Of a stretch of 64,000 nucleotides of DNA, positions 44,366 to 54,100 are shown piece after piece. The notes under the pieces were generated by a model. The model did not search any database. It saw only the letters and a list, made by a program, of their open reading frames with translations, and was not told the origin of the DNA. Position numbers and translations under genes: made by a program. Where the stretch lies: assembly GCF_013391475.1 (NCBI RefSeq), contig NZ_JACBAZ010000006.1, positions 1 through 64,000 of the forward strand, read 5' to 3'. This stretch comes from Oceaniferula marina. Lineage in GTDB: Bacteria; Verrucomicrobiota; Verrucomicrobiia; Verrucomicrobiales; Akkermansiaceae. Numbering within the stretch: position 1 is the first letter of the stretch; every line of letters starts with the position of its first letter.

Positions 44366-45961
44366 ATGAACACAAAGCCGAGAATTCTTATAGTTGATGA
44401 CGAACGCCTTAACATTAAGGTTTTATCGGATCTGTTGAAGTCCAACTATAAGATAATGGCTGCTATCAATGGTAAACAGGCTCTCAAGGCTGCTCGGGGT
44501 GAAAATCCTCCAGATCTAGTATTACTCGATATCATGATGCCTGAAATGGATGGCTATGAAGTATGCCGACAGTTGAAAGCAGATACTTTAACGAAAGATA
44601 TTCCTATAATGTTCGTGACAGCAATGGGGGAAGAGGAGGACGAGACTAAAGGTCTAGCTCTTGGTGCTGTAGACTATATCACGAAGCCGGTTGTTCCTGC
44701 CGTTGTTGAAGCTCGAGTTAGATCCCACGTAGCACTTAGGAGAAATATGCTTGAGCTGGAAGATGCGTATAAGCTCATCGAATCTCAAAAGACACGAATG
44801 CAAGGTGAGCTGGATGTTGGGCACAAGATTCAAATGAGCATGCTTCGCCAAGACTCTCCATTCTACCCAGACCGTAAGGAGTTTTCATTAGCAGCAACGA
44901 TTGTCCCAGCACGTGAAGTAGGTGGAGATTTATATGATTTTTTCTTTATCGATCCTGATCGACTTTGTCTTTGTATTGGTGACGTTTCAGGAAAAGGGGT
45001 GCCTGCGGCACTCTTTATGGCTGTTTCTAAAACTCTGATAAAGTCCCGGGCATTAAGCGATGGCTCACCAGCAAGTGTAATGACCTTTGTTAACGATTCT
45101 CTATGCGAAGGTAATGAGGCTTGTATGTTTGTTACTCTGTTCTTTGCTGTTTTGAATATAAAAACGGGTGAGTTGGTCTATTCAAATGCTGGGCACAACC
45201 CACCTAATATTAAAAAAGCGAATGGTGATGTCATTCTGTTGCCTGAACGCCACGGAATGGTGTCAGGCGCCATGGAAGGGATGGTATACGGTGAAAGTAG
45301 TGTTACCCTTGAGAGCGGCGATATCCTTGTTACTTTCACTGACGGGGTGACGGAGGCTATGGACCCCGAAGGAAACCTTTATTCAGAGAGGCGCCTCGAA
45401 GGTCTTCTTGCGTCCGAGCAACTCGTTGATAGTGTGACTATCAACGCCGCTGTCTTCGATGATGTGAAAAAATTTGAACAAGGTGCAGGGCAAGCTGATG
45501 ATATTACATTGCTTAGTTTGCTTTACAGGGGCTACACACCGACTTCGACGGATGGAAGTTTTTCGATGACTATCAAGAATGACCTTTCAGAGTTGCCAGG
45601 TTTTCTTGATGCATTTGAGCTATTTGCTGACGAAAAACAGTTATCCATGGCAGTTGCTTGTAATTTGGGGGTAGCCTTCGATGAGTTGCTGACTAATACC
45701 ATTTCCTATGGATATGAAGATGGGGAACAACGTGAGATAGACATCACCGTAGATATTCATGCGGATCATGTCACCGTAGTATTGTGTGATGATGCAGCGC
45801 CTTTTAATCCTTTCACTCGTGAGGATCCAGATACCACATCTTCCCTAGATGAACGTGAAATTGGAGGTTTGGGTATTCATCTCGTGAAGAAGTTGATGGA
45901 TGAAGTGGGATACGAGAGGAAAGTAAACCAAAACGTTTTAACGCTCACTAAACGAATTTAG
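44366..45961 (+). CDS. Response regulator-SpoIIE phosphatase-anti-sigma kinase fusion
   Basis: 531 residues from the ATG MNTKPRILIVDDERLNIKV; 40 upstream codons are open but not protein-like. REC domain: acidic DDE near 10-12, phospho-acceptor Asp55 in LLDIMMPEMDG, and the Lys of ITKP. A short coiled helix leads to a SpoIIE/RsbU PP2C domain (about 155-400) with IVPAREVGGDLYDFF, GDVSGKGVPAALFMA, SNAGHNPP and GVTEAMD. The C-terminus (about 405-531) is an RsbW-like ATPase with an intact N box (AFDELLTNTISYGY), a DDAAPFNP loop and GGLGIHLVKKLMDEV. Phosphatase and kinase arms on one chain would set the phosphorylation state of a STAS partner; a STAS gene lies two genes downstream. Confidence 0.93.
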   Translation: MNTKPRILIVDDERLNIKVLSDLLKSNYKIMAAINGKQALKAARGENPPDLVLLDIMMPEMDGYEVCRQLKADTLTKDIPIMFVTAMGEEEDETKGLALGAVDYITKPVVPAVVEARVRSHVALRRNMLELEDAYKLIESQKTRMQGELDVGHKIQMSMLRQDSPFYPDRKEFSLAATIVPAREVGGDLYDFFFIDPDRLCLCIGDVSGKGVPAALFMAVSKTLIKSRALSDGSPASVMTFVNDSLCEGNEACMFVTLFFAVLNIKTGELVYSNAGHNPPNIKKANGDVILLPERHGMVSGAMEGMVYGESSVTLESGDILVTFTDGVTEAMDPEGNLYSERRLEGLLASEQLVDSVTINAAVFDDVKKFEQGAGQADDITLLSLLYRGYTPTSTDGSFSMTIKNDLSELPGFLDAFELFADEKQLSMAVACNLGVAFDELLTNTISYGYEDGEQREIDITVDIHADHVTVVLCDDAAPFNPFTREDPDTTSSLDEREIGGLGIHLVKKLMDEVGYERKVNQNVLTLTKRI

Positions 45962-45979
45962 ATTTAATCGAGGCTATTT

Positions 45980-47776
45980 ATGGATAAGGATACACTTAGA
46001 AACTTGGTGAAGTGGTTAGATGCTATATTTCCTCCTTTTCGGGAGACTGAGCGGGTTAAACCTAAAAACATGCTCTATGTAGCGCACGAAAATCCCACAA
46101 TGGGGACTGCGTTTGCAGTCGGGGCCCAGCATGCAGTGGTTTTGCTTATGTTGGCGATTTATGCAGTGATCGCAGGTCAAGAATTAGAGTTTACAGAGGG
46201 GCAGCTTCGTGGCTTTGTCTCGGTGGTAATTGTTGCTGCTGGTATAGCGACTTTCTTGCAGTCAACTAAAACTAGATTTGGTTCGGGCCACTTAATAGTT
46301 CACAATCCAAGCCCTATTGGCATGGCTGGCTTCATAGCTGTAAGCTCGACCTATGGGATTGGAGCAGCAACTGGAGCCCTCATTGTTTCTGGGATTGTGG
46401 TGATAGCACTTGCGCGGGTTCTCCCGAGCCTTCGTTCAATCTTCCCTGCGGAAGTTGCTGGAGTGCTTCTTGTCCTACTTGGGCTGAGTTTGGTTGAAGG
46501 GGGGGTCAGTCGTTATACTGGACTGAATGGGGGTAGCATAAATAGTGCGTCTACAATTATTGCATCTGTTACACTCGTTTCCATTATTGGTCTTTCGATT
46601 TGGGCTGGTGGACGCTTAAAGTTGTTCGCTATTGTTATTGGTGCTATCGCAGGATTGATAACAGCCGCACTGATGGGCGAGTTTGGGCACGAACAAATGG
46701 CGGTAGTCTCTCAGCAGCCACTCGTTTCTTTTCCGTTTGGTGGAGGATTTGAGATTCCAATGCCTAAATTTATCCTAGGTGCAATTATTCCGATTCTTTT
46801 AATCGAGGTGATCTCGGCTATAGATAGTATTGGAACTGGGGTTGCTATTGATAAGATCAATAATGCTAAGTGGCATCGTGCTGATATGCCTATGATTGGA
46901 AGGACTGTTACTTGTCATGGTATTGGTGTGTTTTTTGCTGGTTTAATGGGGACCATGTCGATTGGAACATCATCGGCTAACCTTGGGCTTGCCCACGCAT
47001 CGGGTGTTGCAGCTAGGAAAGTAGGTCTGGTTACAGGGGCTATTTTAGTAGTTGTGGCCTTCTTGCCTCAGGTGTCGACCTTTCTCACACAGATCCCACA
47101 GCCTGTAGTAGGGGCTATCGTATTATATACAGCTGGTTATATGTTGGTAGCTGGTATGGAATTAGTTTTATCCCGTATGATTAATAGCCGGCGAACTTTC
47201 ATGATTGGACTTGGCATAGCTGTCGGAGCGGCCGTACTACTCATGCCTGCGCTTACTGCCGGTGCTCCAGAGGGGCTTAAGCCAATTGTTGGCTCTGCGC
47301 TGACGATGGGAACGGTGACGGCCATTATACTCAACCTGATTTTTCGGATTGGCATCTCACAGACCGGTACAATGCAGCTTACTGGGGTTGAGTCGCTTAC
47401 ACAGTTAACTGAATTCTTAGAGGAAAAAGGAGAAGACTGGGGTGCTCGGCATCAAGTAATGATGCGGGCTGGCATGGCTGTTGGTGAAGCTATCGAGAAG
47501 TTGAATGGAACCGCTGTTTGTACTTGGCCTGTTGATTTGAAGGCATCATTTGATGAATACAAAGTAACGGTGGAACTGAAATACGAGGGGCACCCTATTA
47601 ACATGACGCCAAAAACTAAGGTTTCTCTGGAAGACTTGATGGATGATGATGATGACGAAGCTTTGGATGCTCTAGTTTCCAACGCTTCTGGTATTCTCAT
47701 TGGTCAGCTTGCTGACAAAGTAGAGTCAAAAGCAGATGGTAAGCATTCAACTCTTAGACTTGACTTTGACCACTAG
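45980..47776 (+). CDS. NCS2-type permease with C-terminal anti-sigma-kinase-like domain
   Basis: 598 residues, about 130 more than a normal uracil/xanthine permease. Residues about 40-460 form a membrane domain of some 12-14 segments with NCS2/SLC23 features (NPTMGTAFAVGAQHAVVLLM, VISAIDSIGTGVAIDK, MSIGTSSANLGLAHASGVAA, PQPVVGAIVLYTAGYM). The last 130 residues resemble an RsbW-type ATPase fold: helix AGMAVGEAIEKLNG at the N-box position, strands FDEYKVTVELKYEG, and the closing GILIGQLADKVES, KHSTLRLDFDH. The N-box Asn is replaced by Lys and the glycine-rich box is missing, so it is probably catalytically dead. An acidic DDDDDE run lies near 555. It starts 18 bp after the phosphatase gene with GAGG upstream. 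Confidence 0.85.
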   Translation: MDKDTLRNLVKWLDAIFPPFRETERVKPKNMLYVAHENPTMGTAFAVGAQHAVVLLMLAIYAVIAGQELEFTEGQLRGFVSVVIVAAGIATFLQSTKTRFGSGHLIVHNPSPIGMAGFIAVSSTYGIGAATGALIVSGIVVIALARVLPSLRSIFPAEVAGVLLVLLGLSLVEGGVSRYTGLNGGSINSASTIIASVTLVSIIGLSIWAGGRLKLFAIVIGAIAGLITAALMGEFGHEQMAVVSQQPLVSFPFGGGFEIPMPKFILGAIIPILLIEVISAIDSIGTGVAIDKINNAKWHRADMPMIGRTVTCHGIGVFFAGLMGTMSIGTSSANLGLAHASGVAARKVGLVTGAILVVVAFLPQVSTFLTQIPQPVVGAIVLYTAGYMLVAGMELVLSRMINSRRTFMIGLGIAVGAAVLLMPALTAGAPEGLKPIVGSALTMGTVTAIILNLIFRIGISQTGTMQLTGVESLTQLTEFLEEKGEDWGARHQVMMRAGMAVGEAIEKLNGTAVCTWPVDLKASFDEYKVTVELKYEGHPINMTPKTKVSLEDLMDDDDDEALDALVSNASGILIGQLADKVESKADGKHSTLRLDFDH

Positions 47777-47860
47777 GAAATACAATGTTCATTTAGATTT
47801 CCTTCAAAGGTTATCCTGTCTAAGGAACTATTATTAATAACACAAAGAAGAACCAAAGCT

Positions 47861-48190
47861 ATGCTTGTTGAAAAACGCGGAGAAGTAACCATCCTAGCCC
47901 CTAGGCACCGAGTAGACACAAATAACTCGCCTGAGGTTGAGAAGGTGATTCAGGAAAACATCGGAGGTGGTGAAGCTAGACTGGTCCTTGATTTTGCACA
48001 GGTGGACTATGTGTCGAGTGCTGGCCTCAGGGTTTTGTTGAAGACTGCGAAGCAGATTAAAGTAGGTGGTGGTCGGCTGGCTTTGTGTGGGCTCAATGAG
48101 CAGATTAAGGAGGTTATGGAAGTCAGTGGTTTTATGAATATTCTAGACTGTTACGATAATCTCGACAGTAGCATCGGCGCTATTTCCTAA
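47861..48190 (+). CDS. STAS-domain anti-sigma factor antagonist (1)
   Basis: 109 residues, a complete STAS domain like SpoIIAA/RsbV. The conserved helix segment VDYVSSAGLRVLL contains the Ser that RsbW-type kinases phosphorylate and SpoIIE-type phosphatases dephosphorylate. A second typical stretch is LALCGLNEQIKEVMEVSGF. It lies 84 bp after the permease and is probably co-transcribed with the phosphatase-kinase fusion. It is the natural substrate of that protein, and might also contact the kinase-like tail of the permease. No sigma factor follows. Confidence 0.92.
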   Translation: MLVEKRGEVTILAPRHRVDTNNSPEVEKVIQENIGGGEARLVLDFAQVDYVSSAGLRVLLKTAKQIKVGGGRLALCGLNEQIKEVMEVSGFMNILDCYDNLDSSIGAIS

Positions 48191-48221
48191 TTAGGTATAG
48201 CGAAGTTATGACTTAGAAATG

Positions 48222-48242
48222 AGCGCATAGAGGGCATGCGCT
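48222..48242. terminator. Hairpin between convergent island genes
   Basis: A 7-bp perfect stem AGCGCAT / ATGCGCT with a 7-nt loop, located between the STAS gene and the convergent antiporter gene. No T run in either direction, so termination is uncertain. Confidence 0.35.
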
Positions 48243-48255
48243 TAGGGAGGAAGGA

Positions 48256-50508
48256 TCAGGAGAGTTTAACTAGCCGCTTGTAGTTGCTGCCGAGTGCGCC
48301 GAATTGATCTTTTAATTGGTCCATGTGTCCAGTTGTTGACACTAAAAGCCCCCTCACCGAAGGTGGAAGAGTGTGTTCGCCGTTGAGATAGCGTTCACGA
48401 ATCCCGCTCATGCTCGAACCTTCACCTGCAGTCAGGTTTTCGAGAATCTGAAGATCCTCTTCAGACGGGGAAACCGCAACGTCTTTTAGTGTCATTAGAA
48501 TGGCATCTAGGCCTTCAATAGCAACACCGGCAAGATTGCGAGTAGCGTCAACTTCTTCTAAACCTCTTAGCTCTTTACCCATTGCTTCAAGAGTGTGATT
48601 CATAGATTCCATGATTCGCTGATTATCAGAAATCACATTTAGTCGTTCAAATTCCTTGGTAGCAAGTGTTCCTGATACAGACAATTTTTGCAGCATTTTC
48701 TCAATAATCTCATAGAGAACTTTGAATGACTCGTGGAATGCCTTGATGGACATTATATCCCGGTGCTCTCTTAATGCGTTGAAGGAATGCGACATGATAT
48801 CCAGGAGGCGAGCTTGCTCTGAAGCGAGTAAATCAAGCGAGAGGCCAGGATCATCGAGAGAGAATTTATCCAAGAATTGTAAACGTGCGGTTTCATTAGC
48901 GAGGAGGCGCGACTTATTGATGCGGTCAACCATTAGAGAGGCAGCATGACTATTTCCATCAAGGATGAATTCATGATTAAACTCATCAAGTTCTTCTTTC
49001 TCCTCATCGTTAAGAACTTTAGCGATAACTTTAAGTTTAGGGTCGATGATAGAGATCGAAGCTGTGATCTCTTTGATACGATCGATTTCATCAGCCGTCA
49101 CGACGGTACTCATGGCTTTGCCAATGTTGAGCCTTTCTAGAATGACTCGATCAGAAGCGTCACCAAACACAACCATCTTATTTTCTTTGCGTGCTTTGAT
49201 GTAATCGTCAGTATTGTCAGTAACCACGACATGTTTGATCTTTGCATTGTCGAGGTTGTCTGAGACGGCTCTGCCGAAACTATCGTAGCCGCACAGAATT
49301 ACATGTTCTCCAAGAACATCATCTTCTGAAATTTGATCATCATCGAGACTTTCGGAAGTGAATATGAGTGCTATCCGATCAGCATTACTAATGAGGAAAG
49401 GGGTGCAAATCATCGAACACACTACGGTGATCATTACTGTTTGGCAGATAGTCGGATCGAGCATCTGGGTTGACATCAGTAACGAAAAAACGACTAGAGA
49501 AAACTCGCCAATCTGAGAGAGTGTGATGGCTGTTTTAAGAGCGCTTTTCTTTCCCTGCCAGATTGCCAGCAACAGATAAATAACCAGAGCCTTAACAAGC
49601 ATAATGCCAGCAAGGAGCATAATTATGGTAAGAATTTTCTCTCCTACTAAATTTAGATCGATCTGCAGACCCACGGATACAAAAAAAACGCCGAGCAGAA
49701 GATTGCGGAAGGGGATTAGGTCGGCTTCAACCTCATACTTATAGATGGTGTCAGCTAGCATCATTCCACCGATAAAGGCACCAAGAGAGAAGGAAAAACC
49801 AAAGTGATGCGCCAGATACGAGGCTCCGATGACTACCAGTAGAATAGTGCCCATCGAAATTTCTTTCGAATTGGTGGTAGCCACTACCTTAAAAATTCTG
49901 GCCAGAAAGAACCGGCCAATAATAATTAGAATGGCAAGAACGATGAGGGCATTAATGGCAGTTTCGCCGAGTAGAACTCCAATGGATTTGTCATCATTTG
50001 TGAACAGAGTCACCATCAATAGAATAGGGATAACCGCTATGTCTTGAAATATAAGGATGCCCAATGAGTTGCGTCCAAACTCAGCTTTAATTTGCCCTGA
50101 TTCGTTAAGGATCTTGAGTACGATGGCTGTTGAAGACAAGGCTAAGCCTAAGCCTGCTATGATCGAGGACTTGGCGGAAAGATCAAATAGAGTGGTTGAA
50201 ATTATAGCAAATGCTGCACCGGTAACGACGACCTGCAGTAGCCCGAACAAAAAAACCTCGCGCTTCATACTTAATAGATGATTAGCGGAGAATTCGAGTC
50301 CGATAGTAAACATTAGGAACACGATTCCAAACTCTGCTATGTGCTCGAGTTCTTTATTACCGTGATGTTCAATGCCCATCACCGCGCCGATTATTGCACC
50401 GGCAATAATATAGCCAATAACAGTAGGGATGTTGAACTTACGTAAGATTACGTTTAGTAATGTCGCAACTGCCAAGGTGGCTATTAGGATCGGTATAAGA
50501 TGTTCCAT
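48256..50508 (-). CDS. CPA2 cation/proton antiporter with RCK and helical C-terminal domains
   Basis: 750 residues. Residues 1-385 are a KefB/KefC-like CPA2 transporter of 12-13 helices (VIGYIIAGAIIGAVMGIE, GIVFLMFTIGLEFS, LGLALSSTAIVLKIL, GILIFQDIAVIPILLM). An RCK/TrkA-N domain (about 400-540) follows, but its nucleotide loop reads CGYDSFGRAV instead of GxGxxG, so ligand binding may differ. The last 200 residues are predicted all-helical, with repeated Glu/Leu patterning recalling PhoU-like bundles on Na/Pi cotransporters. Likely potassium or sodium exchange for protons under cytoplasmic control. Transcribed leftward, downstream of the second STAS gene (150 bp gap). Confidence 0.88.
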   Translation of the reverse strand: MEHLIPILIATLAVATLLNVILRKFNIPTVIGYIIAGAIIGAVMGIEHHGNKELEHIAEFGIVFLMFTIGLEFSANHLLSMKREVFLFGLLQVVVTGAAFAIISTTLFDLSAKSSIIAGLGLALSSTAIVLKILNESGQIKAEFGRNSLGILIFQDIAVIPILLMVTLFTNDDKSIGVLLGETAINALIVLAILIIIGRFFLARIFKVVATTNSKEISMGTILLVVIGASYLAHHFGFSFSLGAFIGGMMLADTIYKYEVEADLIPFRNLLLGVFFVSVGLQIDLNLVGEKILTIIMLLAGIMLVKALVIYLLLAIWQGKKSALKTAITLSQIGEFSLVVFSLLMSTQMLDPTICQTVMITVVCSMICTPFLISNADRIALIFTSESLDDDQISEDDVLGEHVILCGYDSFGRAVSDNLDNAKIKHVVVTDNTDDYIKARKENKMVVFGDASDRVILERLNIGKAMSTVVTADEIDRIKEITASISIIDPKLKVIAKVLNDEEKEELDEFNHEFILDGNSHAASLMVDRINKSRLLANETARLQFLDKFSLDDPGLSLDLLASEQARLLDIMSHSFNALREHRDIMSIKAFHESFKVLYEIIEKMLQKLSVSGTLATKEFERLNVISDNQRIMESMNHTLEAMGKELRGLEEVDATRNLAGVAIEGLDAILMTLKDVAVSPSEEDLQILENLTAGEGSSMSGIRERYLNGEHTLPPSVRGLLVSTTGHMDQLKDQFGALGSNYKRLVKLS

Positions 50509-50658
50509 AAACTGTGATGGGGACGTTTACGAATTTTGACAAATAGAAGGAAACAACTATTTGCTGTAATCTTATGATTTCGAAGGAGTTGCCGTCGAAA
50601 TTGTTGGTTCGCTGCAAGTGGTGTAATACTACTCACAGTGAGGTAGCATAGAGCTAAA

Positions 50659-51000
50659 TTAGGATGATTTAATATAGTTGCAGGCTTCCTCAAGCGTATC
50701 AAAATGTGCCATCGTTGGAAGGAATCCGCTGTTGCTCAGAATGTTTATTATCACTTCGTTTGCTACGCAAAGAGCAAATTTCCCCTTTGATTTTTGTAAT
50801 GATTGCTGGGTGATAAGCAAAGTACGAAGCCCAGAGCTGCAAACAAAAGTTGTATCAGTGAAATCAATGATTACTTTATTCGCTCCGCTATCGAGAGTTT
50901 TTTGTAATAGTTCTTCAGCTTGATCGGCATTAGCTGAGTCCCAGCGGGCAACAGGGCTTACAATAGTGATATCTTCTTGCTGGCTAACATTGATTTTCAT
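50659..51000 (-). CDS. STAS-domain anti-sigma factor antagonist (2)
   Basis: 113 residues. STAS fold with the acceptor segment TTFVCSSGLRTLLI and the later KFALCVANEVIINILSNSGF. Clearly related to the first STAS protein (47861-48190) but divergent, so it is not a recent duplicate. It is encoded between the antiporter and the giant sensor kinase, all leftward. Either STAS protein could be a substrate of the SpoIIE-type phosphatase or of the separate PP2C at 56320-57180. Confidence 0.92.
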   Translation of the reverse strand: MKINVSQQEDITIVSPVARWDSANADQAEELLQKTLDSGANKVIIDFTDTTFVCSSGLRTLLITQQSLQKSKGKFALCVANEVIINILSNSGFLPTMAHFDTLEEACNYIKSS

Positions 51001-51114
51001 AATAATGATTTTGAGTAATGATGCTTGTTCGTGCAGTTAATGTGAGATAAGTGAGCAAGTATTGCAAGTGAATTAGTCTACGCTATAAAGCTGATAGTGG
51101 GGGGGGATACAGGA

Positions 51115-54100
51115 TTAGGGATTGGGCAGGATATCCTTTTGTAAATCTAGTAGAGTCTGTTGAGCGTCTTCAAATGCAAATGACCTCACCTGAGTGGTGA
51201 GCTTTGATAAGAGTCTTGTAGTAATATGTTCTGAAATGAGTTCAGAAAGTTCGGCTACAGTATCCTCAGCATCAGGATCCATTTCTGCCAGCAAATCATT
51301 TAGTGTAGAAATGATGATTTTGACATTTTTAATGTCTAGGGGGGCTTTTTCAGAATGTTTATCTGTAGTATCTCGTTCAATCGCCCAAGTAGCAGGCAAA
51401 GCGTCCATTAGCGGGTTCATGACACTCTCAAACTGCTCATATGCTGACTGTTTCGCGTCTTCATCGGAACTCTTAAGGGCTGACTCCAGTGATTTGGACA
51501 CTTTTTGAAGTTCTTGGGCTCCAATTGTTCCAGCGATACCCTTGATGGTATGAGCTGTACGAACAGCAGCAGCTTGGTCCTTACTGCTCATACAGGACGC
51601 TATCAATGCTGAATCATGTCTGTGATCGTCATAAAAATCCTTTAATAGTTTACTGTATAATTTGTGATTTCCTCCTACATTTTTCAATCCTTTTTCGAAG
51701 TCGATTCCTGGGATCTGATTAGGAAGGTCATATCGTCCAACCATTGGTATCGGCTTTTTATGAGAATCATTTGCTGGTTGATGTTTCGCTGGAATCCATT
51801 TCAGCAGAGTGGTGAACAGAAAGTTAGGGTCGATAGGTTTGGCAATGTGCTCATTCATTCCATGATCAAATGCAGCTTGTCGGTCTTCGGTTGTGGCGTT
51901 GGCCGTCATGGCAATTATCGGGAGGTCGTTGTATTTAGTATTCGACCTGATTTTCTTAGTTGCCGTATATCCATCCATTACAGGCATTTGGATATCCATC
52001 AGTATGGCCTCGTATGTATTTTTCTCGAGCAAATCCAGAGCTTCTTGACCATGATTGGCAATCTCAATATCAAGGCCACCTTGTAATAGTAGTTCGCTAG
52101 CCACCTGCTGGTTAATCTGGTTATCTTCAACCAGCAGAACACGAGCACCCGCAATGGGTGCTAAATCGACCGTCATGTTGCTCTTGTCCTCACATCTTCG
52201 TGTCGAGGATCTGTGCGAGAGATTGTTACCAAACGCTTCCATAGAAGCGTCAAACAGATGGGATGGGCTAATCGGTTTAGTTAATATACCATCGGCATAT
52301 TCAGAACCCTTTTTCTTAGAGAGTTCATTTTGAGCAAAGGCTGAAATCAAAATCACCTTAGGGATCTTTGTCAGGTTCATTTCAGATTTGATTTTAATGG
52401 TGGCATCTATTCCGTTCATCCCTGGCATTAACCAATCCATTGCTATAAGGTCAATGTCGTGCTCTTTGATTACAGCAAAGGCCTGTTCTGCATTGTCAGC
52501 AGTTATAACGTTGAAACTAAATGACGTAAAGTAGTGGGTTAGAATCTCTCTAGAAGTTAAGTTGTCGTCTACTACTAGGGCATTTAGTCCTCTCAGATCG
52601 GGGGAGGGAGAAAAGTCTCCGCGAGAATCAGTCGATTTGCCCCGTTTTAGAACCGCTGTAAAGCTGAACGTGCTACCGTGATCAGGTATGCTTTCGACCC
52701 AGATTTTTCCACCCATCATTTCAACGAGCTGCTTACAAATTGCTAAGCCTAAACCAGTTCCTCCGTATTTACGAGTAGTCGAGGAGTCAGCTTGGGAGAA
52801 AGACTGGAACAATTTGCTCATTTGCTCATCGGTCATGCCTATTCCGGTGTCGCTTACCGAGAATTTTAATTTTACGCCGGCATGGGATTCCGACTCTTTG
52901 GTAATACGCAATACCACCTCACCTCGATCAGTAAATTTGACCGAGTTATTAGCTAAATTGATAAGAATTTGTCCTAGTCTGAGGGGGTCGCCAAGCAGGG
53001 AGGATGGAACGGAGTCCCCACGATCGAATAGAAGCTCTAATCCTTTTTCTTGTGTTTTCACGGACACAACAGTCGCAACTTGATCCAGTACATCATCAAC
53101 CATAAATGGCACTTCCTCCATATCGAGCTTGCCAGCTTCGATTTTAGAAAAATCAAGAATGTCATTAATGATTCCTAGAAGCGATTTTGAGGACTGGTGC
53201 ACCTTAGAGATATAGTCACGTTGTTTATCGTCCATCTCGGTCCGTAAACATAAATCACTCAAGCCAATGATCGCATTCATGGGAGTTCGGATCTCATGAC
53301 TCATATTAGCAAGGAAATCGCTTTTTGCCTTGTTTGCTGCATCAGAAGCTTCCTGAGCTTTCTTTAATTCTTGAGCTGATTTAAACCGCTCATAAACTCT
53401 ACCAAGTTGATCTCCCAAGTTGCCCATCACCTGAAGGATGCTAGGTTCTGATGCACTGGAATTGCGTTTAATGAATTCTAGAACAGCAATGACTTTGCCG
53501 TTAGCGAGAACAGGGAAGCCTATTCCGCTTCCATCAAGATCGATTTTTTCTGAGGAGTTTTCATCGAGATGAAGATTCTCTATCCACTCAGGTTTGCCTG
53601 ATTTTAGCACATGGCCAGCTATGCCTTTTCCTCTGATTAACGTGGCATCATAAGCATTCTGAATGAATTTCGCAAAATAGTCCTCGTCCTTTACATGCCA
53701 GATATCAGTGGAACGTAACTCGGAATGCTTCTCATTCCACAGGTAAGCATGACCGAGTTCCCAGTTCATATAACTACAGATCATCCCTGAGACTTTATCT
53801 AGGGCTTCTTCGAAATTAGATGCTTCCGCTGCTAGGCTTGGCCCTCGATCTAGGAGCTTTGCTTCTAGCGCGACTTTGTGCTCTCTCTCTTCCATCTCTT
53901 TGCGCTCCGTTAGGTCACGCAATAAACCAATAAATATTTTTTCGTTATCAAGGGTAAGCTCTGAAACCTTAAGCTCGAGAGGAAATGTCGTGCCATCATG
54001 GCGCACTCCCTCTACTTCTCGGGTATTGCCTACAATGGTTGAAGGCTGTGCAGGACGGTAATTATTTAAGTGATCATCATGGTTGGCTGCAATTGCTTTT

